NCBI RefSeq assembly: GCF_017068455.1
Contig: NZ_CP070608.1
Span: 186,001 to 250,000, forward strand
Length of the DNA stretch: 64,000 bases
Reading direction: 5' to 3'
Source of the DNA: Fulvivirga lutea
GTDB taxonomy: Bacteria; Bacteroidota; Bacteroidia; Cytophagales; Cyclobacteriaceae
Shown: positions 8,144-15,309 of the stretch, one piece after another
How positions within the stretch are numbered: position 1 is the stretch's first letter
How the letters are laid out: every line of letters starts with the position of its first letter
The notes under the pieces: model-generated
Database searches by the model: none
What the model was told of the DNA's origin: nothing
Seen by the model: only the letters and a program-made list of their open reading frames with translations
Position numbers and translations under genes: made by a program

Positions 8144-9589
8144 ATGGACAAAAATCATAAAGTACCCTCGCTGGGTCTCTCTTTACTTCCTATTTTATTT
8201 CTGGTTGTTCTACTGGCTTCAAATGTTTACATATTTAGTGATGATGCCTCTTATGGGCCTAATCAGATGGGGCTCATATTTGCCGCCACCTTTGCTGGAA
8301 TACTTTCAATCCGCCTAAACTACCGCTGGGAAGAAATTTTAGATGGTATTGTAAAAAGCATTAGCTCAGCCATGTCGGCCATACTTATACTTTTGATGAT
8401 TGGTTCGTTAGCAGGAACCTGGCTGATCAGCGGAGTGGTACCCGCCATGATTTATTATGGATTAGAGATATTAAACCCTTCCATCTTTTTGTTTGCTGCA
8501 TGTGTTTCTAGTGCCGTTGTTTCATTAGCTACCGGAAGCTCATGGTCTACTGCCGCAACAATGGGTATTGCGTTAATGGGTATAGGACAAGCACTTGGAC
8601 TGAGTGAAGGTATGATTGCCGGAGCGATTATTTCAGGTGCTTATTTTGGTGATAAAATGTCTCCACTTTCAGATACTACCAACCTGGCACCAGCTATGGC
8701 AGGTACGGATCTATTTACTCACATTCGGTACATGGCACTTACTACAGGGCCATCAATTATTATTACACTTATCATCTTTTTAGGCCTTGGGTTTACAGCT
8801 GATGGAAACTCATCATTAGGTACTGTGAATGAAGTACAACAGGCCATCGCATCTAAATTTGAGATTAATCTATTCCTATTCATTGTACCGGCATTAGTTA
8901 TCTTTTTGATCATTAAAAAAATGCCTGCCCTGCCAGCACTCCTTTTAGGAACTGTTCTGGCTGCTGTTTTCGCTGTTATTTTTCAACCTCAAATAATTTC
9001 TGAATTAGCAGGTGGTGGAGACTACGGATTGGCAAGTGGTTATGAAGTGGTGATGCGAGCTATGTTTACAGAAATAAATATCGCTACTGGCAATGGAATG
9101 GTAGATGAACTTCTTACATCATCAGGCATGGAAGGCATGCTTTCTACTGTATGGTTGATAGTATGTGCTATGATCTTTGGTGGTATTATGGAAAGCAACG
9201 GCATGCTACGAAAAATTGCCGATTCAATCATTAAAGTGGCTCATTCCACAGGTTCATTAGTAGCTGCCACGGCAGGAACTTGTATTACTTTCAACCTTAC
9301 CGCTTCCGATCAATACATAGCCATTGTAGTGCCTGGTAGAATGTTTAGACAAGAATATTCTGATCGTGGCTTAGCTCCTGAAAACCTTTCACGGACATTG
9401 GAAGACTCAGGAACTGTTACCTCGGTACTTATCCCATGGAACACCTGCGGTGCGTATCAATCATCGGTATTAGGCTGTTCGCCTTATGCCTTTGCGCCTT
9501 ACTGTTTCTTTAATATCATCAGTCCGTTTATGACGATTTTATTCGCTTATGCAAACATTAAAATAAAACGAATAGAGAAGGAAGATTAA
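8144..9589 (+). CDS. nhaC: Na+/H+ antiporter of the NhaC family
   Basis: The 481-residue integral membrane protein has about eleven hydrophobic segments. It carries the NhaC signature around residues 170-190 (GDKMSPLSDTTNLAPA) and a second conserved stretch near the end (LEDSGTVTSVLIPWNTCGAY). Family members exchange sodium for protons across the inner membrane, fitting a marine lifestyle (inference). GTG at 8138 and TTG at 8141 lie in frame just upstream; ATG 8144 is the conservative start. The exonuclease gene follows after one base, so the two are probably co-transcribed. Confidence 0.92.
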   Translation: MDKNHKVPSLGLSLLPILFLVVLLASNVYIFSDDASYGPNQMGLIFAATFAGILSIRLNYRWEEILDGIVKSISSAMSAILILLMIGSLAGTWLISGVVPAMIYYGLEILNPSIFLFAACVSSAVVSLATGSSWSTAATMGIALMGIGQALGLSEGMIAGAIISGAYFGDKMSPLSDTTNLAPAMAGTDLFTHIRYMALTTGPSIIITLIIFLGLGFTADGNSSLGTVNEVQQAIASKFEINLFLFIVPALVIFLIIKKMPALPALLLGTVLAAVFAVIFQPQIISELAGGGDYGLASGYEVVMRAMFTEINIATGNGMVDELLTSSGMEGMLSTVWLIVCAMIFGGIMESNGMLRKIADSIIKVAHSTGSLVAATAGTCITFNLTASDQYIAIVVPGRMFRQEYSDRGLAPENLSRTLEDSGTVTSVLIPWNTCGAYQSSVLGCSPYAFAPYCFFNIISPFMTILFAYANIKIKRIEKED

Positions 9590-9590
9590 G

Positions 9591-10187
9591 ATGTTTGCGG
9601 CTACTATTAACAACGATGAAATTAATGAGCTTGAACTTGAGCGATTCGAGGGCAACATTACCGTTGTAGAAGATGTTGAGGCACTGAAGAAAGTAGTGGC
9701 CATACTTCAAAAAGAAAGTGCGTTAGGGTTTGATACAGAGAGCAAACCTGCCTTTAAGAAGGGCGAATACAATCACATTTCACTATTGCAGTTTTCTACA
9801 GAAAATGAAGCCTATCTTATTAGAGTGAATAAAACGGGCATAACTCCTGAGTTGAAAAGGTTGCTGGAGTCTGAAAAGATTACCAAAGTAGGTGTGGCGT
9901 TAAGAGATGATATTAAAGATTTAAGAAAACTGAGCCCAATGAATCCAAAAGGTTTTGCCGAATTAAACCACCTGGTAAAAGAAATTGGCATTGAAAGTAA
10001 CGGACTGCGAAAACTTACTGCCATCATACTTGGTTTTAGAATTTCGAAAAACGCCCAGGTTTCTAACTGGGAAAAAGAAGAACTCACCGAAAAGCAAATC
10101 TACTACGCAGCCACAGATGCTTGGGTATGTATTAAAATGTATAACAAGCTGGTGAAGCAGGGGTGGTTGGAGGCCGTTTCTAAATAG
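9591..10187 (+). CDS. DEDDy 3'-5' exonuclease domain protein
   Basis: The 198-residue protein is a single DNA_pol_A_exo1/RNase D-type domain. The acidic catalytic set is visible: FDTES near residue 47 (exo I), DDIKDL near 106 (exo II) and YAATDAW near 170 (exo III, Y-x3-D). It lacks the HRDC domain of RNase D, so it resembles stand-alone bacterial relatives of the Werner exonuclease. It probably trims RNA or DNA 3' ends in the cytoplasm. It begins one base after the NhaC stop codon, a tight spacing with no obvious functional link. Confidence 0.87.
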   Translation: MFAATINNDEINELELERFEGNITVVEDVEALKKVVAILQKESALGFDTESKPAFKKGEYNHISLLQFSTENEAYLIRVNKTGITPELKRLLESEKITKVGVALRDDIKDLRKLSPMNPKGFAELNHLVKEIGIESNGLRKLTAIILGFRISKNAQVSNWEKEELTEKQIYYAATDAWVCIKMYNKLVKQGWLEAVSK

Positions 10188-10221
10188 TCAACTGGTAATT
10201 AAGTGTTATCTTGGTAATAAA

Positions 10222-10250
10222 ATATAACAGACACTCGGTGTCTGTTATAT
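10222..10250. repeat. Strong palindrome 1 (13-bp arms)
   Basis: Arms ATATAACAGACAC (10222-10234) and GTGTCTGTTATAT (10238-10250) are perfectly complementary around a TCG centre. It lies 34 bases after the exonuclease stop. It has no T tract, so it is not a classical terminator. Confidence 0.8.
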
Positions 10251-10264
10251 CAAGATTTTTGGAT

Positions 10265-10288
10265 ATAACAAACATTAATGTTTGTTAT
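10265..10288. repeat. Strong palindrome 2 (24 bp, perfect)
   Basis: Arms ATAACAAACATT (10265-10276) and AATGTTTGTTAT (10277-10288) are perfect complements with no spacer. The outer ATAACA[GA]ACA half-site is shared with palindrome 1. Confidence 0.8.
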
Positions 10289-10293
10289 GGAGT

Positions 10294-10304
10294 TGTTAGA
10301 GCAC
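10294..10304. repeat. Left arm of inverted repeat framing a lipoprotein gene
   Basis: TGTTAGAGCAC here is the exact complement of GTGCTCTAACA at 10703-10713. The two arms enclose exactly one gene, in the style of an integron-type cassette (inference). Confidence 0.6.
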
Positions 10305-10313
10305 ACTATTGGA

Positions 10314-10691
10314 ATGAACTTAGGAAAATATATCATATTAATAACAGGCCTACTATTAACATCATTTTCCTGCTCAACGGTCAATCCTGTCATCTTCAAG
10401 GTATACAAAAATAAATCTGTGGATCGTGACGGAAAGTTTACTTTCAAGTCAAAGGAAAAATTGACTCTATATTCGGACTCAACCTATCTTCAATGGTACA
10501 AACACAGTGATGGAGAATGTGGACTCAGTATGAATGAAACCGGTCAATATCAAATTGCAGGAGACACATTAATTCTAATTCCAGAAGTTGAGGTAATGAA
10601 CTTCGACACGAAGTATATTATGCTGAATAATCAACTTTACTACCTAGACCATATGGACAAGGATGGATCGAGAGAACCTGCCTTTAAATAA
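10314..10691 (+). CDS. Small predicted lipoprotein, unknown function
   Basis: The 125-residue protein begins MNLGKYIILITGLLLTSFSC, a type II signal peptide with the lipobox cysteine at residue 20. The remaining 105 residues are a compact strand-rich domain with TLYSDSTYLQWYK and DTLILIPEVEVM, as in small secreted Bacteroidota proteins. I do not recognise the family. A longer frame from 10278 would run through palindrome 2, so ATG 10314 is chosen. The gene is framed by the TGTTAGAGCAC inverted repeat and preceded by two strong palindromes, which suggests acquisition as a unit. Confidence 0.65.
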   Translation: MNLGKYIILITGLLLTSFSCSTVNPVIFKVYKNKSVDRDGKFTFKSKEKLTLYSDSTYLQWYKHSDGECGLSMNETGQYQIAGDTLILIPEVEVMNFDTKYIMLNNQLYYLDHMDKDGSREPAFK

Positions 10692-11158
10692 ATAGAAAAG
10701 GCGTGCTCTAACATACTTTAAGAGCATATTTGGACTTCACCGTGCGAAGTCCTAAATGCTCTGGCGCGGCTGGCCCACACGTTTAGGGTTAGCATTTCAC
10801 ATCCACTTTCATCTCTTAACTTGTGGACAATATATAAGGACGGGGTGTTCCAAGCTGCTTGTATCTCGACTAGGTTCTAAACCCAAATTCTAAGACATTT
10901 TCAAAGTAACATAGAGTAGCTAACTTTCAGGTGGTAGCCAATATAAAGCCTCAGTAGAATGATGAAAATAGGCATCATGGCTGAAGAACTTTCACCCACC
11001 TAACAGGGGAAGTTAGATGGAATCGTGTTAGTTTTATGCCCTGTAAAGCAAGTAAACAAACGCGCCTTACAGGGGCGTTGTGCTTTATGCCTTATAAACG
11101 AAAGTAATTTTTTACTATTTTAACCTTTGATTAAATTTCAAGTGTAACTTTTGCCTTC
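10692..11158. other. Gene-free 467-base region with hairpins
   Basis: No credible open frame covers this stretch; all six frames are interrupted. It contains GTGCTCTAACA (10703-10713), a long imperfect hairpin (10721-10738 with 10746-10762) and a shorter stem around CCACCTAAC...GTTAGATGG near 11000-11025. There is a GC-rich patch near 10762-10785 that is unusual for this window. No tRNA-like cloverleaf or transposase remnant was recognised. It may be an attC-like or decayed mobile segment, or hold an unknown structured RNA. Confidence 0.5.
10703..10762. repeat. Right inverted-repeat arm plus long imperfect hairpin (attC-like)
   Basis: GTGCTCTAACA (10703-10713) is followed by an 18/17-base stem, AGAGCATATTTGGACTTC with GAAGTCCTAAATGCTCT, that has a bulged base. 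A CTAAC-type core followed by a long stem with an extra-helical base resembles integron attC sites. The core deviates from RYYYAAC by one base, so the assignment is tentative. Confidence 0.4.
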
Positions 11159-11530
11159 GTGAATAACCAAAGAAGAACATACTCTATACTAAGAATAGCA
11201 TTGTCCGTGTTATTCCTGGCTACATTTGGAGTATTTACAGCTTCTGGTCATGTAGCACCGCAGCCTTCTCAAATCTCTATTGAGCAGGTTGATAGTAGTA
11301 ACAAGAATTCATCCGGGCAATCTGCGGTAAGTGTTTTTGCTCCGTATTTCAGCGAAATATCAAGAACGCTGGATGTTCAATTTTATATCAATTATCTGAT
11401 TAGCTACAATCATCATTTAGTAGTAAAATTCACTACTGAGCTAAACAAGAGGTATAGATTTAATACCATTGCCCATTTCAGGCAGTTAAATCGATTTCAT
11501 ATAAATTCTGAAGACCCCTTCATTTCCTAA
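11159..11530 (+). CDS. Hypothetical secreted or membrane-anchored protein
   Basis: The 123-residue frame starts with GTG at 11159 and has a hydrophobic segment at about 11-30 (ILRIALSVLFLATFGVFTAS), consistent with a signal peptide. The rest is polar, with QFYINYLISYNHHLVVKFTTELNK. I recognise no domain. The AACTTTTG just upstream (about 11146) is close to, but not, the -7 consensus. It lies in the accessory island between two regions of hairpins and pseudogene material. It may be a real lineage-specific gene, but protein-level support is thin. Confidence 0.45.
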   Translation: MNNQRRTYSILRIALSVLFLATFGVFTASGHVAPQPSQISIEQVDSSNKNSSGQSAVSVFAPYFSEISRTLDVQFYINYLISYNHHLVVKFTTELNKRYRFNTIAHFRQLNRFHINSEDPFIS

Positions 11531-11622
11531 TTCAAGGGAGAATCCCATCTCCACATTAAAAGTTAGTAATTGATTGATCACCTGTCAGCTCGGCTATGAG
11601 CCTGACCACTATCGTATTTTAA

Positions 11623-11811
11623 ATGAAACGTATTCAGAAGTTAATAAAGCTTATTGGCTTTATTATTATCCTTTGTTTGGCATCCATTGGCCTGGGGTTT
11701 AATGCTGCAATTCTGCCTAATGTCAAACGCCAAGATTCTAATGAAAATAATATAGAATTAGTCGAGAATAAAGATGAAGAATCAGAAACACAGGACGCGG
11801 AGCTACCTTAA
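11623..11811 (+). CDS. Small single-pass membrane protein
   Basis: This 62-residue product has a basic N terminus (MKRIQKLIKLIG), one transmembrane helix at about 9-30 and a highly acidic tail (ENNIELVENKDEESETQDAELP). Small proteins of this layout are common in Bacteroidota, but I do not recognise a named family. It follows the hypothetical gene at 11159 in the same direction. Its stop codon overlaps the stop of the yigZ relic on the other strand. It could be a genuine short gene or a chance frame. Confidence 0.45.
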   Translation: MKRIQKLIKLIGFIIILCLASIGLGFNAAILPNVKRQDSNENNIELVENKDEESETQDAELP

Positions 11812-12000
11812 TTTTTCCGTAATACCACTATGGTTTCTGTATTGTTTAAGAGCTCCACCATAGCTCCCAGCTCAGCAACCTGATTAATTCTAACTTTACT
11901 ATTAATTACGGTGCGTGTTAAAATTGTTGATGGACTCTACCTTCTCAATTTTGGAGTTTATAAGTGCATCTTCGAATGTTATTTATACAATGCTTCCATT
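11808..12000 (-). pseudogene. Relic of a yigZ (IMPACT family) gene
   Basis: Read on the minus strand, this stretch encodes FEDALINSKIEKVE and, after a gap, KVRINQVAEL and MVELLNNTETIVV before a stop. These match EEALNNSKIEEVV and KVKIDKVEEL / KVELLNNTGTVV of the intact YigZ at 12840-13448, in the same order and orientation. The roughly 30 residues between the two blocks are missing and a stop plus frame change precede the first block. It is therefore a decayed, internally deleted second copy rather than a gene. The nucleotide string CAATTTTGGAGTT is shared with the intact copy. Confidence 0.75.
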
Positions 12001-12089
12001 CTTAGGTTTTAGAAACATGCCCTCCTTTTGAATCATCAGCTTAATGAAGTCAGTTAAAAATTTCTTAATTTCATTATCTCTGTAACCCC

Positions 12090-12812
12090 ATGACCACTAT
12101 ATCTGACTTCAAGAATGCTCATAAATGGTTAATCATTCCATTTATAATTTCAATTATTGGATTTTCCAGAAGCTATTTTCTTAAGTTACCTGATGCTACA
12201 TGGCACCAACACATGCATGGTTTGTCTGCAATACTTTGGTACATAATGATAATTGTACAACCTTATCTAATTACCAACGGTAAAATTGAATTGCACAGAT
12301 ACTATGGAAAGATTGCGCTATTTCTAGCCGGGGCTGTCACCTTTTCTGCAATAACGATTATTCCATTGAATCTAAAAGCTGCAGCTAACTTAGAGCCTAA
12401 CCCTGTAGTATCGATGGCTTTCTTTTATGGCGTTACTTTTACAGATATTATCACAATTATCGGATTTGGCCTTAGTGTGATAATAGGTATAACTAAAGTG
12501 AAAAATGTTGAAGATCATGCTTTTTGGATGATATCTACCGTGTTTTGGGCATTGATGCCTGCATTGGGCAGATTAGCCTTATTATCAACAATGATTATTT
12601 TTGGATTTCCTCCGCCTTACGACTTTATAGATGTTTTGTTCTTTTCAACACTTCTATGTTTGGTGCCCATTGTTATTATTTGTTGGAGGTTTAAGCGTTT
12701 GCATCCTGCTCTTATAGCAGTAGGCTTCGGAAATATTTTGTATTTATTCACGCGGCAAATAGGAGGAAATGAATTGTGGCAATCAATAGCCGATTCGGTG
12801 TTTAAGTATTAG
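12090..12812 (+). CDS. Polytopic membrane protein (DUF2306-like)
   Basis: The 240-residue protein has about seven hydrophobic segments. Histidines in HQHMHGLSAILWYIMIIVQP (about 39-58) and the LHRYYGKIALF motif recall DUF2306-type bacterial membrane proteins, whose function is unknown. A third conserved-looking stretch is EDHAFWMISTVFWALMPALGRLALL. It sits between the yigZ relic and the intact yigZ gene on the opposite strand, as if inserted with or between duplicated material. It has no operon partner. Confidence 0.7.
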   Translation: MTTISDFKNAHKWLIIPFIISIIGFSRSYFLKLPDATWHQHMHGLSAILWYIMIIVQPYLITNGKIELHRYYGKIALFLAGAVTFSAITIIPLNLKAAANLEPNPVVSMAFFYGVTFTDIITIIGFGLSVIIGITKVKNVEDHAFWMISTVFWALMPALGRLALLSTMIIFGFPPPYDFIDVLFFSTLLCLVPIVIICWRFKRLHPALIAVGFGNILYLFTRQIGGNELWQSIADSVFKY

Positions 12813-12839
12813 CATATTACCGCTTCGCAGCAATATTAA

Positions 12840-13448
12840 TTAGAGATTTAAACCTACTACAGTACCTGTGTTATTCAACAACTCTACTTTGCCTTTCAAC
12901 TCTTCCACTTTATCAATCTTTACCTTTCCAAAAAGTGTACAGTCAGATTCAAACTTTTGATCGACTATCTGTATTTCCAGATCACTGACCAGTCGCATTA
13001 CTTCGTTGGTGGAATCGTAGGGATAGACAAGCGTGAACGATTCTTTCACCACTACTTCTTCAATTTTGGAGTTGTTTAAAGCTTCTTCGGCCGCTAATTT
13101 ATAGGCATTGATGAGTCCGCTTACACCGAGTTTAGTTCCACCGAAATAGCGCACTACCACCACTAATGTATCTGTTAAATCTTTGGAGTGAATCTGACCT
13201 AATATCGGATCACCTGCAGAATGATTTGGCTCGCCATCATCGTTGGCTCGAAATTGCGCCTTGTCCGCACCTAATACGTAGCCGTAGCAATGGTGCCTCG
13301 CATCGTAAAACTCTTTTCGTAAACCTTCCAAAGCTGCCTTTACCTCCTCCTCACTCTCTACATGAAAAGAACGGCCAATGAACTTACTGCCCTTATCTTT
13401 GAAAAGGCCTTCTCCCTGGTTTGTTATAGTTAAGTAGCTGGTAATCAA
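12840..13448 (-). CDS. yigZ: YigZ/IMPACT family protein
   Basis: The 202-residue protein has the N-terminal UPF0029 (Impact) domain with KFIGRSFHV, DARHHCYGYVLG, DDGEPNHSAGDPIL and VVVRYFGGTKLGVSGLINAYKLA. It ends in the ferredoxin-like DUF1949 domain (about 135-202). Eukaryotic IMPACT modulates GCN1, while the bacterial role is poorly defined. It overlaps the EamA transporter gene upstream by 4 bases (ATGA), so the two are translated together. A decayed copy lies about 0.9 kb away at 11808-12000. Confidence 0.9.
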   Translation of the reverse strand: MITSYLTITNQGEGLFKDKGSKFIGRSFHVESEEEVKAALEGLRKEFYDARHHCYGYVLGADKAQFRANDDGEPNHSAGDPILGQIHSKDLTDTLVVVVRYFGGTKLGVSGLINAYKLAAEEALNNSKIEEVVVKESFTLVYPYDSTNEVMRLVSDLEIQIVDQKFESDCTLFGKVKIDKVEELKGKVELLNNTGTVVGLNL

Positions 13449-14338
13449 AATGCTAACGACATCAACTCTTCAAAGGAAAGTAAAATTATACTAAGTATAG
13501 CAAGTAGTAACCCTGATTGGTTTAGTTTGCTCAGTCTCTCCTTAAACACTAAAATTGAAATAAATGCAGATAGTAATATGATGCCTACGTTTAACATCGG
13601 GTAAACCACCGCTCCGTCATTTTTAAAATAAGAGAGTGTTCTAATTAAAAAGTAAATAGAGAAATAGTTAATAGCTCCTAAAATGGCTCCGCCTAATACG
13701 TTGCCCTTGGTAATTTTTCTTCCTGAAATCATAATGGATATGATACCTATAAACGCTGCCGATGAAAAAATGACTATCGGGAAAACGGGTTCCACTGCCT
13801 CAGTAAGATAATGATAGCTTGTGTAGTTAATGGAAGAATCTATTAACCCGCCTAGCACAAATACGGATATAGGTAGTAAAATAGCGAATCCGGCAAAATC
13901 CGAGCCTTCTACACCTCGCTTCTTAAACGATGACATGAGTATGGCAGGAAATGCCATAAACATACCTAAATAGTTAAATACGGTGTATTCTTTCGACTGC
14001 ACCTTTAATACCAACAAGCTAATAATCACTGGTATAATTAATGACATTTTTGATGCAATGGAAGAGACCGTCATGCTAAACCGCTGAGTGGTAAGAGCCA
14101 TCAGGTAAAATGTAGAAATAAAAATTAGCCCTAAAACAATTCCAATAATTACCCATGGTTGGGTATAATTAATCTCAGTTAGTGCTTCTGACTTACCCAT
14201 AAAAATGATACCGGTAGCCACACAAGTGATATAATTGAACACAATGGCCTGAAAAGTATCTAATCCGAAAGCCTTGAATTGTCGGAAGCACAGAAAGATT
14301 CCCACATTGGCGAGAATACAGAGTAATAGGTAATGCAT
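13445..14338 (-). CDS. EamA/DMT-superfamily transporter
   Basis: The 297-residue integral membrane protein has about ten hydrophobic helices arranged as two EamA repeats. The second ends in VVYPMLNVGIILLSAFISILVFKERLSKLNQSG, a typical EamA hallmark. The frame is open upstream to 14449, but that extension is polar, overlaps the divergent DUF2807 gene and does not look like transporter sequence. The ATG at 14338 (MHYLLLCILANVG) is therefore preferred. Its substrate is unknown; relatives export amino acids, metabolites or drugs. It is co-directional with and overlaps yigZ. Confidence 0.85.
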   Translation of the reverse strand: MHYLLLCILANVGIFLCFRQFKAFGLDTFQAIVFNYITCVATGIIFMGKSEALTEINYTQPWVIIGIVLGLIFISTFYLMALTTQRFSMTVSSIASKMSLIIPVIISLLVLKVQSKEYTVFNYLGMFMAFPAILMSSFKKRGVEGSDFAGFAILLPISVFVLGGLIDSSINYTSYHYLTEAVEPVFPIVIFSSAAFIGIISIMISGRKITKGNVLGGAILGAINYFSIYFLIRTLSYFKNDGAVVYPMLNVGIILLSAFISILVFKERLSKLNQSGLLLAILSIILLSFEELMSLAF

Positions 14339-14447
14339 AAGCCGCAAATCTAATGAAGAATGATTTGCCTGTAACCTTTGCTCATAAAAAAGGTCTAATA
14401 CGTGCAACCAATTATGACAGAAAGAAGTCTTTAATAAAAAAAGAAGC

Positions 14448-15140
14448 ATGAGAACAATAACAACAACCTTTTTAGTACTATTAACGGGCTTTGTTTTTGC
14501 CCAAAATTCTCAAGTGAGAGAATTACCTGAATTTGATGCCATTACACTCAGCGTGTCGGGCACGGTTTATATTACACAGGCATCTACACAAAGAGTTGAG
14601 TTAAAAGGTAGCAACGAAACACTAGATAAAATAGAGACTGAAGTAAGAAACGGCCGATTAATTATCAAATCTGAAGATTCAAATAGCTGGTTTAGCTGGC
14701 GAGATACGGGTGATTTTGACGTTTATATTTCCGTAAAAGAACTCAATAAAATTCACGTTGCCGGATCGGGAAGAGTGTATACAGAGAATAAAATAACTTC
14801 AAAAGATTTAGAATTAGATGTGAGTGGTTCCGGTAAAATGGAGGTACAGGCTGAAGCTACTTACCTTGATGCCAATATTTCGGGCTCTGGTAAAATTGAA
14901 ATTGAAGGCAAAACCAAAGATTTAGAAGTTAGAATCAGCGGATCAGGTGATATTTATGCCGATAAGTTAATGTCAGAAAATTGCGAAGCAAGAATTTCCG
15001 GCTCAGGAAAATGCGAAGTTAATGTTTCTAATTCCATTGATGCCAGAATTAGTGGTAGCGGAAGTGTTTATTACAGAGGCAATCCGAATCATGTAGATTC
15101 CTCCACGTCTGGGTCAGGGCGTGTTAAAAAGATTTCATGA
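14448..15140 (+). CDS. Head-GIN domain (DUF2807) secreted protein
   Basis: The 230-residue protein has a signal peptide (about 1-18, ending FVFAQ). It then forms a right-handed parallel-helix-like DUF2807 domain with repeated GSG turns: VAGSGRV, VSGSGKM, ISGSGKI, ISGSGDI, ISGSGKC, ISGSGSV and TSGSGRV at roughly 20-residue intervals. The family is widespread in Bacteroidota and described as putative surface adhesin-like; its function is not established. It ends in VKKIS and is followed by a terminator at 15185. Confidence 0.9.
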   Translation: MRTITTTFLVLLTGFVFAQNSQVRELPEFDAITLSVSGTVYITQASTQRVELKGSNETLDKIETEVRNGRLIIKSEDSNSWFSWRDTGDFDVYISVKELNKIHVAGSGRVYTENKITSKDLELDVSGSGKMEVQAEATYLDANISGSGKIEIEGKTKDLEVRISGSGDIYADKLMSENCEARISGSGKCEVNVSNSIDARISGSGSVYYRGNPNHVDSSTSGSGRVKKIS

Positions 15141-15184
15141 GAATTCATGGAGAGTTTGGTTAGGTTGAAAACTCAAAATGGATG

Positions 15185-15206
15185 AAGGGGCTTAGGCCCC
15201 TTTTTT
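15185..15206 (+). terminator. Rho-independent terminator after the DUF2807 gene
   Basis: The stem AAGGGGC/GCCCCTT (15185-15191 with 15196-15202), loop TTAG, is followed by a T run to 15206. Confidence 0.9.
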
Positions 15207-15309
15207 CGTTAATTCTTTCACTATATAAATATCAAACAATCAGACATAAACTCATTTTAACTACATTTATTGCTAATAATCAATATCTTGTATTTTATTC
15301 TTGAAGTTT

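Noticed and set aside
10222-10288. Possible CRISPR repeats
   Set aside because: There are only two related palindromes with no regular spacers and no cas genes in the window.
10211-10414. A 67-residue plus-strand frame spanning both palindromes
   Set aside because: It overlaps the lipoprotein gene out of frame and is composed of palindrome sequence.
10692-11158. Possible tRNA or group II intron in the gene-free stretch
   Set aside because: GTGCG and GTTC-like strings occur, but no cloverleaf, no T-arm consensus and no domain V-like hairpin could be drawn.
14339-14449. The longer start of the EamA transporter
   Set aside because: The extra 37 residues are polar, overlap the start of the DUF2807 gene and do not resemble the family; ATG 14338 gives the normal length.
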